Shown: positions 25,463-34,320, counted from the stretch's first letter. The stretch: 64,000 nt of DNA from Salinigranum halophilum (GCF_007004735.1 NZ_SSNL01000007.1:1-64000); one strand, 5' to 3'. A program made the numbers and translations. The notes: generated by a model from the letters alone, not told the origin.

Positions 25463-27051
25463 TCGAGGAGTTCAAACTCCCCGACGTCGGCGAAGGGGTG
25501 GCGGAGGGAGAGCTGGTCGAGTGGCACGTCGAACCCGGCGATACGGTCACAGAGGACCAGGTCGTCGCGGAGGTCGAGACGGACAAGGCGCTCGTCGAGG
25601 TGCCCTCGCCGTACAACGGGACGGTGAAAGAACTCCTCGCCGAGGAGGGGGAGGTCGTGCCCGTCGGAAACGTCATCATCACGTTCGAGGTGCCCGGCGA
25701 GGGTGACGAAGAGGCGGCGGCAGGGGCGGCCGACGCCGAAGCCGAACCAGCGCCGGACGCGGACGCCGAACCCGACGAGGGGGAAGATGAAACCGAAGCC
25801 GCAGACACACCGGACGCGCGCGTGTTCGCCCCGCCGAGCGTCCGCCGGCTCGCGCGCGAACTCGGCGTCGACCTGGCGGCCGTGGACGGCAGTGGTCCCG
25901 GCGGGCGGATCACCGAGGGCGACGTGCGAACCTCGGCGGACACCGGCGACGACGCGGCGGACGAGGGGGGCCCGGCCGCCGTCACGTTCAGCGGACGGTC
26001 CGCGACGTCGCGCGGGGACGCCGGTGACGGGGAGACGGGGGAGGCGGTGGGAGAGTCGACGCCCGCCGGGCGCTCGCAAACGCTCGCCGCGCCGGCGACG
26101 CGGAAGCTCGCCCAGGAGGAGGGCGTCGACATCGATGACGTCCCGACCGACGAGGAACGGGAGGGAGCGGCGTTCGTCGCGCCCGACGACGTCCGCGCGT
26201 ACGCCGAGGCACAGCGGGCGGCCCAGGAGGCCGACGCGACGGCCGTGACGGCAGATGCCGAAGCCAGCGGGGACGCTGACTCCACCGGGACCGCGACGGC
26301 GGCCGAGCCGGTCGAACCGGCCGAGGCGGCCGAACCGGTGAGCGTCGCGGGGAGCGAGGGAGACGAGCGCGTCCCGTATCGCGGGGTCCGTCGGGCCATC
26401 GGCGAGCAGATGCAGCGTTCGAAGTACACCGCACCGCACGTCTCTCACCACGACACCGCCGTGGTGGACGACCTCGTCGCGCTCCGCGCCGAACTCAAGC
26501 CACACGCGGAAGAACAGGGCGTCTCGCTCACCTACATGCCCTTCGTCATGGCGGCGGTCGTGAAGGCGCTGAAGGAGTTCCCCGTCCTCAACGCCGTCCT
26601 CGACGAGGAGGCCGAAGAGATCGTCTACCGGAAGGAGTACAACCTCGGCGTCGCCGTCGCCACCGACGCGGGGTTGATGGTTCCCGTCGTGCGCGACGTC
26701 GACCGGAAAGGCGCGGTGGAACTCGCCTCGGACCTCGGTGGTCTCGTCGAGCGGGCGCGGGACCGGGACATCTCGCGTGCGGAGATGCAAGGGAGCACGT
26801 TCACGCTCACGAACTTCGGTGCCATCGGCGGCGAGTACGCCACCCCCATCATCAACTACCCCGAGGTCGCGATTCTCGGACTCGGCGCCATCGAACAACG
26901 GCCCGTCGTCGAAGACGGCGAGGTGGTCGCGAGACACACCCTGCCGTTGTCGCTGTCTATCGACCACCGGGTCGTCGACGGCGCCGACGCGGGGCAGTTC
27001 ACGAATCGGGTCATCGAACTGCTGGAGAACCCGCGGCTGCTGTTGCTCTGA
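25459..27051 (+). CDS. pdhC: 2-oxoacid dehydrogenase E2 (dihydrolipoamide acyltransferase)
   Basis: This 530-residue core protein transfers acyl groups to CoA. Order: lipoyl domain 1-76 with the modified Lys at 43 (EVETDKALVEVPS); acidic Glu/Asp/Ala linker to about 118; peripheral-subunit-binding domain about 122-157 (VRRLARELGVDLAAVDGSG, then PGGRITEGDV); linker; a second, degenerate binding-domain-like segment about 213-255 (ATRKLAQEEGVDIDDVPTD...FVAPDDVRAY); acidic linker; catalytic CAT domain from about 300 with IDHRVVDGADAG, His near 502. The ATG overlaps the pdhB stop (ATGA). The two binding-type domains are unusual against the usual single copy. Confidence 0.95.
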   Translation: MIEEFKLPDVGEGVAEGELVEWHVEPGDTVTEDQVVAEVETDKALVEVPSPYNGTVKELLAEEGEVVPVGNVIITFEVPGEGDEEAAAGAADAEAEPAPDADAEPDEGEDETEAADTPDARVFAPPSVRRLARELGVDLAAVDGSGPGGRITEGDVRTSADTGDDAADEGGPAAVTFSGRSATSRGDAGDGETGEAVGESTPAGRSQTLAAPATRKLAQEEGVDIDDVPTDEEREGAAFVAPDDVRAYAEAQRAAQEADATAVTADAEASGDADSTGTATAAEPVEPAEAAEPVSVAGSEGDERVPYRGVRRAIGEQMQRSKYTAPHVSHHDTAVVDDLVALRAELKPHAEEQGVSLTYMPFVMAAVVKALKEFPVLNAVLDEEAEEIVYRKEYNLGVAVATDAGLMVPVVRDVDRKGAVELASDLGGLVERARDRDISRAEMQGSTFTLTNFGAIGGEYATPIINYPEVAILGLGAIEQRPVVEDGEVVARHTLPLSLSIDHRVVDGADAGQFTNRVIELLENPRLLLL

Positions 27052-27086
27052 ACGGGTCGGGAGGACTAGCCTGCCGCGTGGCGTCA

Positions 27087-27092
27087 TTTTAA
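27087..27092 (+). promoter_or_regulatory. TATA box giving leaderless lpdA
   Basis: The box catttta(a)ctc lies 25-30 nt before the lpdA ATG at 27117, the spacing of a leaderless haloarchaeal transcript. It shows that lpdA can be expressed separately from pdhABC, as expected for an E3 shared by several complexes. Confidence 0.55.
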
Positions 27093-27116
27093 CTCGGCGG
27101 ACGGCGAGACCGAGAC

Positions 27117-28544
27117 ATGGTCGTCGGAGACATCTCGACAGGGACCGAACTGCTCGTCATCGGCGCCGGCCCGGGCGGCTACGTCGCCGCCATCCGCGCC
27201 GCGCAGAAGGGAATCGACACGACGCTCGTCGAACGTGACGCCTACGGCGGGACCTGCCTCAATCACGGCTGCATCCCCTCGAAGGCGTACATCACGGCGA
27301 CGGACCTCGCCCACCGGGCCGGCCACGCCGAGGAGATGGGTATCCACGCCGACCCCGTGGTCGACATGGCCGGCCTGCGCGACTGGAAGGACGGCGTCGT
27401 CGGGCAGTTGACCGGTGGCGTCGAGAAGCTCTGCAAGGCCAACGGCGTCAACCTCGTCGAGGGGACGGCGCGGTTCGACAGCCCCACCAAGGTCCGCGTC
27501 GCCCACGGCGGCGAGGGGCAGGGTTCAGAGAGCATCGAGTTCGAACACTGCATCGTCGCGACGGGCTCTCGTCCCATCGAGATTCCGGGCTTTTCGTACG
27601 GCGACGACCCGGTCCTCTCCTCGCGGGACGCGCTCGCGCTCGACTCCGTCCCGGACAGGCTGGTCGTGGTCGGCGCGGGCTACATCGGGATGGAGCTGTC
27701 CACCGTCTTCGCCAAACTCGGGACCGACGTGACCGTGGTCGAGATGCTCGACGACGTCCTCCCGGGCTACGAGGACGACGTCGCGCGCGTCGTCAGGACC
27801 CGCGCCGAGGAACTCGGTGTGGAGTTTCACTTCGGCGAGGGCGCAGCGGAGTGGCGCGACGGCAACGACGGCGGCATCGTCGTCGCCACGGAGACCGAAG
27901 ACGGAGAGACGAGCGAGTACGACGCCGACAAGGTGCTCGTCGCCGTCGGGCGCGCGCCCGTCTCGGACACGCTTGACCTCGACGCCGCCGGGGTGGAGAC
28001 GGACGACAAGGGGTTCATCGGGACGGACGACCAGTGCCGGACGAACGTCGACTCGATCTTCGCCGTCGGCGACGTCGCGGGCGAACCGATGCTGGCACAC
28101 GTCGGGTCGAAAGAGGGCATCGTCGCCGCGGAGGTGGTCGCCGGCGAACCCGCCGCCCTCGACTATCAGGCCTGTCCCGCGGCGGTGTTCACCGACCCCG
28201 AGATCGGAACGGTCGGGATGACCGAGGCCGAGGCCGAGGAGGCGGGCTTCGACCCGGTCGTCGGACAGATGCCGTTCAACGCGTCGGGTCGCGCGCTGAC
28301 GACGGGTCACGCGAACGGGTTCGTCCGTGTCGTTGCCGACGAGGCGACGGGGTTCGTCCTCGGCGGGCAGGTCGTCGGCCCCGAGGCGTCCGAACTCGTC
28401 GCCGAACTCGCGCTCGCCGTCGAGATGGGGGCGACGCTCGAGGACGTGGCAGCGACGGTCCACACCCACCCGACGCTCGCGGAGGCGACGATGGAAGCCT
28501 GCGAGAACGCGCTCGGACAGGCCATCCACACGCTGAACCGGTAA
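27117..28544 (+). CDS. lpdA: Dihydrolipoyl dehydrogenase (E3)
   Basis: This 475-residue flavoprotein reoxidises dihydrolipoyl groups of E2 with NAD+. FAD motif LLVIGAGPGGYVAAIRAAQ, redox-active cysteines C47 and C52 in GGTCLNHGCIPSK, NAD motif VVVGAGYIGMELSTVFAKLG, second FAD contact IFAVGDVAGEPMLAH, and the active-site His in HTHPTLAEATMEACENA near the end. Length is canonical. It follows pdhC by 65 nt but has its own TATA box, so it may serve other lipoate complexes such as the glycine cleavage system. Confidence 0.97.
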   Translation: MVVGDISTGTELLVIGAGPGGYVAAIRAAQKGIDTTLVERDAYGGTCLNHGCIPSKAYITATDLAHRAGHAEEMGIHADPVVDMAGLRDWKDGVVGQLTGGVEKLCKANGVNLVEGTARFDSPTKVRVAHGGEGQGSESIEFEHCIVATGSRPIEIPGFSYGDDPVLSSRDALALDSVPDRLVVVGAGYIGMELSTVFAKLGTDVTVVEMLDDVLPGYEDDVARVVRTRAEELGVEFHFGEGAAEWRDGNDGGIVVATETEDGETSEYDADKVLVAVGRAPVSDTLDLDAAGVETDDKGFIGTDDQCRTNVDSIFAVGDVAGEPMLAHVGSKEGIVAAEVVAGEPAALDYQACPAAVFTDPEIGTVGMTEAEAEEAGFDPVVGQMPFNASGRALTTGHANGFVRVVADEATGFVLGGQVVGPEASELVAELALAVEMGATLEDVAATVHTHPTLAEATMEACENALGQAIHTLNR

Positions 28545-29146
28545 GAGACTCACAGAACGTGTCGACGGCGGGGGGTGCCGGCGACAGGACTCACCGCCAC
28601 GACGGGAGTTCACGACAGGAGGGGGTGCCTCCGAGGAACCACGCGGCCCGAATGTGATGGGGAGGGGGCGTCGTGATGCCTCGATCGGGTGTATGCGTGT
28701 AGTATTATTGAGCCTTGACACGCAGATATGAGGGTCGCGCGCGTCGAGCAAGACCGAGCCGTCGGCTCGCCACGGAGCCGACACTGCTGTATCCGACCAC
28801 GACGAGGCCGGAGCCCGCAGGTTCCGGTGGGGACGAAGCAACAGTCGTGGTCGTGGGGGCAACGCGGCCGGTCGTCGGCCACGAGAGAACACCGGTCCAC
28901 ATCGTCGTCGGCGCTGACACACTCCGGCCTCGACGCCGCGAAAGCGGCGACGTCGGCGTCGAGGACGAGTTCGTTCGGGTCGAGTGCACTCAGTTCGGAT
29001 GCCATCACGGAGTGGTCGTTCGGTGACAGCGTCGCCGCACACACGGCGTGTTGCGCCGGCAGTTCTCACGGGGAAAACGGAGCCGACCGGCGGAGTGCCG
29101 CGTGGACGCCGCCGTCCCGGCGGCAGCGGTCGCCGCGCGACAGAGC
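28545..29146. other. Intergenic region between lpdA and serB
   Basis: No gene is clear in these 602 bases. A TATA-like tattatt (28700-28706) lies about 25 nt before an ATG at 28728 on the plus strand, but the frame it opens is Arg/Ser-rich and not protein-like. On the minus strand a Cys-rich frame from 29005 starts with good haloarchaeal codon use and then deteriorates. The stretch may hold a decayed gene. Confidence 0.4.
28610..29005 (-). CDS. Possible Cys-rich hypothetical protein, maybe decayed
   Basis: The first 45 codons (MASELSALDPNELVLDADVA onward) use GC-ending codons and acidic residues as the neighbours do. The following part is rich in Cys, His and Arg (CPHDHDCCFVPTGTCGLRP), and the end looks like random sequence. 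It could be a small metal-binding protein whose 3' half has been lost or frameshifted, or chance. No promoter is evident at the right distance. I do not recognise it. Confidence 0.25.
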   Translation of the reverse strand: MASELSALDPNELVLDADVAAFAASRPECVSADDDVDRCSLVADDRPRCPHDHDCCFVPTGTCGLRPRRGRIQQCRLRGEPTARSCSTRATLISACQGSIILHAYTRSRHHDAPSPSHSGRVVPRRHPLLS

Positions 29147-29803
29147 CTACTCGTCCGGGGCGCGCAGGATTTCTCGCGTCTCGAACACACCGGCGAGTTC
29201 GTCCATCGTCTCGACGACGAGGTCGCAGTGGGGTCGGACGGCCGGTTTCGGGAGGAAACCGACGGCGAGGCCGGCCACCTCGAGCATCGGCAGGTCGTTC
29301 GCACCGTCACCGACGGCGACGGTCTGAGACAGCTTCACGTCGAGGTCGGCCGCGAGCGATTCGAGTGCCTCGTCCTTCGTGCCCTCGATGAGCGACCCCT
29401 CCACGCCGCCGGTGAGCCGTCCGCCCGTGACCGGCAGGCGGTTGGAGACGATGGTGTCGACGGCGTCTCCGACGCCCGCCTTCTCGAGGGCGCGTTCGAC
29501 GCCGCGCTCGAACCCCCCGGTGAGAATCGCGACGTGGTGGCCGTAGTCGTCGAGGCGGCGGACGACGTCGGCCGCGCCGGGACGGAGCGTCACCTCGTCG
29601 TACGCTTCCTCGGCGAGTTCCTCCTCGAGGCCCTCGAGGAGCGCCGCCCGCTCGCGGAGGCTCTTCGCGTACGATATCTCGTCGTTCATCGCCCGCTCGG
29701 TAATCAAGGCCATCTCGTCGGCGACGCCCTCTCGCTCGCCGAGGAGGACCGTCATCTCCGAGTCCGAGAGCGTCCCGTCGAAGTCGAACGCGATGAGTTT
29801 CAT
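29147..29803 (-). CDS. serB: Phosphoserine phosphatase (HAD family)
   Basis: This 218-residue HAD phosphatase catalyses the last step of serine synthesis. The start gives MKLIAFDFDGTLSDSE with catalytic Asp 7 and 9; upstream residues in the open frame are not conserved. Other motifs: VAILTGGFERGV (motif II), K in the SerB cap/ADLDVKLSQTV region, and VAVGDGANDLPMLEVAGLAV (motifs III/IV, the SerB GDGxND signature). It is divergent from serA, 208 nt apart, so both genes of the pathway share a control region. Confidence 0.93.
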   Translation of the reverse strand: MKLIAFDFDGTLSDSEMTVLLGEREGVADEMALITERAMNDEISYAKSLRERAALLEGLEEELAEEAYDEVTLRPGAADVVRRLDDYGHHVAILTGGFERGVERALEKAGVGDAVDTIVSNRLPVTGGRLTGGVEGSLIEGTKDEALESLAADLDVKLSQTVAVGDGANDLPMLEVAGLAVGFLPKPAVRPHCDLVVETMDELAGVFETREILRAPDE

Positions 29804-29980
29804 ACCGGATAGACGGGAGGCCGGGTTTGAAACTTTGCCATCTCGCGCGGCGCGAACCACGGGAGAACACGACCGACGAAGCCCGAGAGAGGGGCAGTCG
29901 GGACGAGACCACACACTGCGCCGTTCGGGCCTGTGTCGTGTGAACACACCAAATACCACGGAGTTAGACCGCTGAAGAAA

Positions 29981-29990
29981 CGCTTAACCG
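29981..29990 (+). promoter_or_regulatory. TATA box giving leaderless serA
   Basis: The sequence gaaacgcttaacc places a TATA element about 26 nt before the serA ATG at 30012, consistent with a leaderless mRNA. There is no Shine-Dalgarno sequence. Confidence 0.55.
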
Positions 29991-30011
29991 GGCACCGAAG
30001 AACGTACGCGC

Positions 30012-31607
30012 ATGAAGGTACTCATCACGGACCCCATCGCTGATGCGGGTGTCCAACGACTGCGTGACGCGGGTCACGAGGTCGTGACCGACTACGACTC
30101 GGAGGGTGACGCGCTGCTTGACGCGGTGGCGGACGCGAACGCGCTCGTCGTCCGCTCGGGCACGGAGGTGACGCGCGAGGTGTTCGAGGCCGCGCCCGAC
30201 CTCGTCATCGTCGGGCGTGCGGGCATCGGCGTCGACAACATCGACATCGACGCCGCGACGGACCACGGCGTCGTCGTCGCGAACGCCCCCGAGGGGAACG
30301 TTCGCGCGGCCGCAGAACACACCGTCGCGATGGCGTTCGCGACCGCACGCTCCATCCCGCAGGCGCACGCCCGACTCCGCGGCGGCGAGTGGGCGAAGGG
30401 CGACTACCTCGGGACGGAACTGAACGGGAAGACGCTCGGCATCGTGGGGCTGGGTCGCGTCGGTCAGGAAGTCGCAAAGCGACTCGACTCGCTCGGGATG
30501 AACCTCGTCGCGTACGACCCCTACATCGGCGAGGAGCGCGCCGACCGACTCGGCGCCGAGTTGGTGGAGTTCGAGGAGTGTCTCGAACGTGCCGACTTCC
30601 TCACCGTCCACACGCCGCTGACGCCCGAGACGGAGGGGCTCATCTCCACGGACGAACTCGAACTGATGGGTGGCGGCTACCTCGTCAACTGCGCCCGCGG
30701 GGGTGTCGTCGACGAGGCGGCACTCGCCGCCGCCGTCGAAGCTGGTACGCTCGACGGTGCCGCCATCGACGTCTTCGAGAGCGAACCCGTCTCGCCCGAC
30801 AACCCACTCCTGAAAGTCGACGACGTCATCGTCACACCGCACCTCGGCGCTTCGACGGAGGCCGCCCAGGAGAACGTCGCGACGAGCATCGCCGACCAGG
30901 TGATGGCCGCGTTCGCCGACGAACCGGTCATCAACGCGCTGAACGCGCCGTCGGTGGACCAGAGCGCCTTCCCCCGCATCCGCCCGTACATCGAACTCGC
31001 CGAGACCGCAGGGAAGGTCGCCGCACAGGTGTTCGACCAGCGTATCTCGGAGGTCGAGGTGAGCTACCAGGGCGACATCGCCGAGGAGGACCTCGACCTC
31101 GTCACCGCGAGCGCGCTGAAGGGTGTCTTCACGCCGCTGGAGTGGCAGGTCAACGCGGTGAACGCGCCGAGCATCGCCGAAGAGCGCGGGATCGAGGTCG
31201 TCGAGACCAAGTCGCGACAGTCGGAGGACTTCCAGAGCCTCGTGACCGTGACGGTGAAGAACGAGGAGGGCTCGCTCGGCGTCTGCGGGACGCTCTTCGC
31301 CGGCGACGACCCGCGCATCGTCCGCATCGACGGCTACCGCGTCGACGCCATCCCGCACGGCCAGATGCTCGTCGCCCGCAACTACGACCGCCCCGGCGTC
31401 ATCGGCTTCATCGGGACGGTGCTCGGGGACAACGACGTCAACATCGCCGGGATGTTCAACGCCCGCCGGTCGCCCGGCGACGACGCCGCACTCACCGTCT
31501 ACAACCTCGACACGCCGGTGCCCGAGTCCGTCCGCGAGCAGTTGCTCGCCGACGAGCGCATCACGGACGTGAAGTACATCACCCTCGACAACGGCGACGA
31601 CGAGTAA
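30012..31607 (+). CDS. serA: D-3-phosphoglycerate dehydrogenase
   Basis: This 531-residue enzyme oxidises 3-phosphoglycerate in the first step of serine synthesis. Substrate/NAD domains: VVRSGTEVTREVFEAAP, VGRAGIGVDNIDID, Rossmann IVGLGRVGQEVAKRLDSLGM (about 145), NCARGGVVDE, and catalytic His in TPHLGASTEAAQENV. An intervening domain (320-450) follows, and a C-terminal ACT domain from about 455 (MLVARNYDRPGVIGFIGTVL, NDVNIAGMF) that would bind serine for feedback inhibition. Length matches the long form. It pairs with the divergent serB. Confidence 0.97.
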   Translation: MKVLITDPIADAGVQRLRDAGHEVVTDYDSEGDALLDAVADANALVVRSGTEVTREVFEAAPDLVIVGRAGIGVDNIDIDAATDHGVVVANAPEGNVRAAAEHTVAMAFATARSIPQAHARLRGGEWAKGDYLGTELNGKTLGIVGLGRVGQEVAKRLDSLGMNLVAYDPYIGEERADRLGAELVEFEECLERADFLTVHTPLTPETEGLISTDELELMGGGYLVNCARGGVVDEAALAAAVEAGTLDGAAIDVFESEPVSPDNPLLKVDDVIVTPHLGASTEAAQENVATSIADQVMAAFADEPVINALNAPSVDQSAFPRIRPYIELAETAGKVAAQVFDQRISEVEVSYQGDIAEEDLDLVTASALKGVFTPLEWQVNAVNAPSIAEERGIEVVETKSRQSEDFQSLVTVTVKNEEGSLGVCGTLFAGDDPRIVRIDGYRVDAIPHGQMLVARNYDRPGVIGFIGTVLGDNDVNIAGMFNARRSPGDDAALTVYNLDTPVPESVREQLLADERITDVKYITLDNGDDE

Positions 31608-31811
31608 TCAGCGACAGCCCGGTTTCAGCTTCGACTTCAGTTTTCCCTTCGCGGTGCCGGCGATGAAGCCAGACGCGCCGCCGAATCCGGCACCGATGCC
31701 GGCACCCAGCGGCCCGAGCGGCGAGCCAACGAGCGCACCGACCGTCGCGCCCGCGGCCGCCCCTTTACTCGCTTCCTTCCGCTCCGTGTGTGACCTGGAC
31801 GAACAGGGCAT
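31608..31811 (-). CDS. Small glycine-zipper protein
   Basis: A 67-residue protein with a basic N-terminus (SHTERKEASKG), a Gly/Ala-rich hydrophobic core (AAAGATVGALVGSPLGPLGA, GIGAGFGGASGFIAG) and a basic tail (KGKLKSKLKPGC). Repeated GxxxG spacing is the glycine-zipper pattern that packs helices in membranes. The stop is adjacent to the convergent serA stop. Function unknown. Confidence 0.65.
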   Translation of the reverse strand: MPCSSRSHTERKEASKGAAAGATVGALVGSPLGPLGAGIGAGFGGASGFIAGTAKGKLKSKLKPGCR

Positions 31812-31864
31812 AGGCGTCGGTCAGGAGCCGAGAGACAAGAGTCTGCGGGCCGAGTGAGGCAGGC

Positions 31865-32380
31865 TCAGTCGCGACCGAGCCACCCGCCGACTCGAGAGCG
31901 GAGCGTCGAGACGCCCGCCCGAAGCGTCTCGACGAGTCCGTCCCGCGTGGACGGGGAACGACCGGCCGACGTCGGCGACGGGGGTGTCGATGACGTCGAC
32001 GTCGACGTCGCTGTCGACAGCGACGTCTCGCGCGCGTCACGCTGCTGCAGGAGGTGTTCGTACCGTTCGATGACGGCCTGCTTGTCGGTGGCTTGCTCGC
32101 GGATGTACTCGCGGAGCGCCTCGTTCTCGCGGGCGAGTTCGGCGACGCGGTCGTGTTCACGGGAGACGGCGACGTCGTGCTCGCGTCTCGGGACGACCGG
32201 CGAGGGAGGGCCGCTCGGGCCGCGTGGAGTCGGAGGAAACGGTGTCTGTGGGGGTCGACGGTTCGGCGTCGACGCGACGGAGACACGCTCGCGCTCGCGG
32301 TCGGAGTTCGATTCCGGGGGGAACGTTCGCGTGCCCGCCGACGTCTGGCTGACAGTTCCGGTTGGGAGGCTCGGGGGCAC
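31865..32380 (-). CDS. Hypothetical protein with central coiled coil
   Basis: About 171 residues. I place the start at the GTG at 32380 because a TATA-like gcttttgc lies about 28 nt upstream (32405-32412); further upstream a TTG also opens the frame. Residues 10-65 are Pro/Arg-rich and disordered, a coiled coil spans about 75-115 (ELARENEALREYIREQATDK, then QAVIERYEHLLQQRDARE), a Ser/Thr-rich linker follows, and the end is amphipathic (LVETLRAGVSTLRSRVGGWL). It resembles haloarchaeal membrane-peripheral or scaffold proteins; function not recognised. Confidence 0.65.
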   Translation of the reverse strand: MPPSLPTGTVSQTSAGTRTFPPESNSDRERERVSVASTPNRRPPQTPFPPTPRGPSGPPSPVVPRREHDVAVSREHDRVAELARENEALREYIREQATDKQAVIERYEHLLQQRDARETSLSTATSTSTSSTPPSPTSAGRSPSTRDGLVETLRAGVSTLRSRVGGWLGRD

Positions 32381-32466
32381 GAGAGGGAGTTCTCGGGCGA
32401 CGAGCAAAAGCGTACGTCAGACGGACGTCACGCACGTTCACCGCGCGGGGAAGAAACAGCGCGGAG

Positions 32467-33771
32467 TCAGAACGGGAGGAGCCGGCGGAGACGGCCCCGA
32501 CTCGGGGACGCGTCGCCCTCGATGAGGTCGAGGACCGCGTCGGTGTCGTTGGCGACGGGTTCGGGCTCGTTACCCGCCTCGAACGCGGCGTCGGGGTCTT
32601 TCAGGAGGTGTCCCGTCGTGAGACAGACGACGTTCTCGTCGGCGTCGACGTCGCCGCGGTCGCGCAGTTTCTTCAGGCCGGCGACGCTCGCCGCGGAGGC
32701 GGGTTCGACACCGACGCCCTCCTTCGCGAGCGCCCGCTGTGCGGCCGTGATCTCCTCGTCGGAGACGGAGACGGCGGTCCCGCCCGTGTTGCGGATGCCC
32801 GGGAGCGCCTTGGGCGCGTTGACCGGGTTGCCGATGCGGATGGCGGTGGCGATGGTCTCGACCTCGTCCCACCTTCGGACCTCGTCGGCGCCGTTCTCGA
32901 CGGCTTCGACCATCGGCGCGGCCCCTTCGGCCTGGACGCCGGTGAGTTTGGGCACGTCCTCGGGGTCGAGCGCGCCCGCCTGGACGAGTTCGCGGAAGCA
33001 CTTGTACAGCGCGGCGGTGTTGCCGGCGTTCCCGACGGGGAGGACGATCCGGTCCGGGTAGGTGTCGTAGTCGGCGTGGAACTCCTCGAGAATCTCGAGG
33101 CCGATAGTCTTCTGTCCCTCCAGACGGAAGGGGTTCAGCGAGTTCAGCAGGTAGACCTCGCCTTGCTCGGCCAGCTCCTGGACGATGTCGAGACAGGCGT
33201 CGAAGTTGCCGTCGACCTCGAGGATGCGCGCGTCGTGAAGCGCCGCCTGGGCGATTTTGCCGGCGGCGACCTTCCCGGCGGGGAGGAGCACGAGCGTCTC
33301 CAACCCGGCACGAGCGCCGTAGGCGGCCAGCGCCGCCGACGTGTTCCCCGTCGAGGCACAGGCGAGTCGGCCGACGCCGAGTTCCTTCGCGACGCGGACG
33401 CCGACGGTCATCCCGCGGTCTTTGAAGCTCCCCGTGGGGTTCATCCCCTCGTGTTTCACGCGGAGGTTCTCGACGCCGATAGCCGCCTCGAGTCGTGGAA
33501 CGCGGTGGAGCGGCGTCGCCCCCTCGGGGAGGGAGACGCCCTCCTCGAACGGAAGCGCGGCGTTGTAGCGCCAGACGCCGCGCCCTTCGAACTCGTCGAA
33601 CGTCGGCGGGTCGTCGTAGCGGACCTCGAGGAGGCCGTCGCAGTCGTCGCAGGTGTAGCGGATGTCCTCGAACGGGGCGAACGTCTCACCGCACTCGATA
33701 CACTCCAGCCAGACGCCACCGTCGACGTCGTCGGGCGCCGTCGGGGCGGCCGCGGTCAACTCCAGGCTCAT
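32467..33771 (-). CDS. thrC: Threonine synthase
   Basis: This 434-residue PLP enzyme converts O-phosphohomoserine to threonine. The start MSLELTAAAPTAPDD leads into an N-terminal zinc-ribbon-like segment with two Cys pairs (CIECGETFAPFEDIRYTCDD), then VSLPEGATPLHRVPRLE and the PLP lysine in NPTGSFKDRGMTVG near residue 114. Later motifs are CASTGNTSAALAAYGARAGL and the phosphate loop VLPVGNAGNTAA. A ctttttgtg box about 20-25 nt upstream is a likely TATA element. An HTH gene follows upstream on the same strand. Confidence 0.96.
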   Translation of the reverse strand: MSLELTAAAPTAPDDVDGGVWLECIECGETFAPFEDIRYTCDDCDGLLEVRYDDPPTFDEFEGRGVWRYNAALPFEEGVSLPEGATPLHRVPRLEAAIGVENLRVKHEGMNPTGSFKDRGMTVGVRVAKELGVGRLACASTGNTSAALAAYGARAGLETLVLLPAGKVAAGKIAQAALHDARILEVDGNFDACLDIVQELAEQGEVYLLNSLNPFRLEGQKTIGLEILEEFHADYDTYPDRIVLPVGNAGNTAALYKCFRELVQAGALDPEDVPKLTGVQAEGAAPMVEAVENGADEVRRWDEVETIATAIRIGNPVNAPKALPGIRNTGGTAVSVSDEEITAAQRALAKEGVGVEPASAASVAGLKKLRDRGDVDADENVVCLTTGHLLKDPDAAFEAGNEPEPVANDTDAVLDLIEGDASPSRGRLRRLLPF

Positions 33772-33910
33772 TGTGCTGTGGCTCGTGCCAGAGCACAAAA
33801 AGGGGGACGGTCGGCAGGCGCGACGAGGGGTGACGGCTTCGTCACGACCGGGCGCGGCCGGCACTTCCTCGGCGCCCCCGACGGTCGGTGCCGCCGTGTC
33901 GGACGCTCGG

Positions 33911-34288
33911 CTACTGTCGCCGGGGGCCGAACTCGTCGATCCGTTCGTGGACCGTCTCGGCCCACGTGTCGAGTGCGTCGTGGAGCATCCCCTTCGCTTC
34001 CGGGAGCGGGGTCGCCGTGTACTGGTAGACGTAGCCACCGGGGTCGAGCAGGCGTCGCTGTCGACCGGCGAGTCCCTTCTCCATCAGCGTCGTCAGCGAG
34101 CGGTTGACGTTGCTCCGGTCGCGGTCGAGGACGTCGGCCAGTTCGGCGACGGTGCTTCCGGGGTGGTCGAGAAGGACGAGATACGTCCGACTCTCGTGGT
34201 TCTGAATGCCGAACACACACGAGAGGACCTGCTGGAACTCGGGGTCGTCGGTCTCCAGAAGGTCGGCCATGTCGGGGGAGTCTGCCAT
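33911..34288 (-). CDS. HTH transcriptional regulator (TrmB/PadR-like)
   Basis: A 125-residue protein starting MADSPDMADLLETDDPEFQQ; the TATA element 28 nt upstream supports this start over an upstream in-frame one. The winged helix is VLLDHPGSTVAELADVLDRD, RSNVNRSLTTLMEKGLAGRQ, then a wing in LLDPGGYVYQYTATPLPE and a C-terminal helix. It is a member of the short TrmB-like regulators common in haloarchaea. It sits 139 nt upstream of thrC on the same strand, so thrC is a candidate target; that is inference. Confidence 0.88.
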   Translation of the reverse strand: MADSPDMADLLETDDPEFQQVLSCVFGIQNHESRTYLVLLDHPGSTVAELADVLDRDRSNVNRSLTTLMEKGLAGRQRRLLDPGGYVYQYTATPLPEAKGMLHDALDTWAETVHERIDEFGPRRQ

Positions 34289-34310
34289 ACGGACGAGAAG
34301 AGCCCCGGAG

Positions 34311-34320
34311 TGGTTAAATC
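34311..34320 (-). promoter_or_regulatory. TATA box giving leaderless HTH gene
   Basis: Minus-strand gatttaacca centred about 28 nt before the ATG at 34288 marks a leaderless start and decides between the two in-frame start codons. Confidence 0.55.

Noticed and set aside
28728-29327. Plus-strand open frame with a leaderless-type promoter
   Set aside because: The product is Arg/Ser-rich without codon bias and overlaps serB; the TATA box may be fortuitous or serve an RNA.
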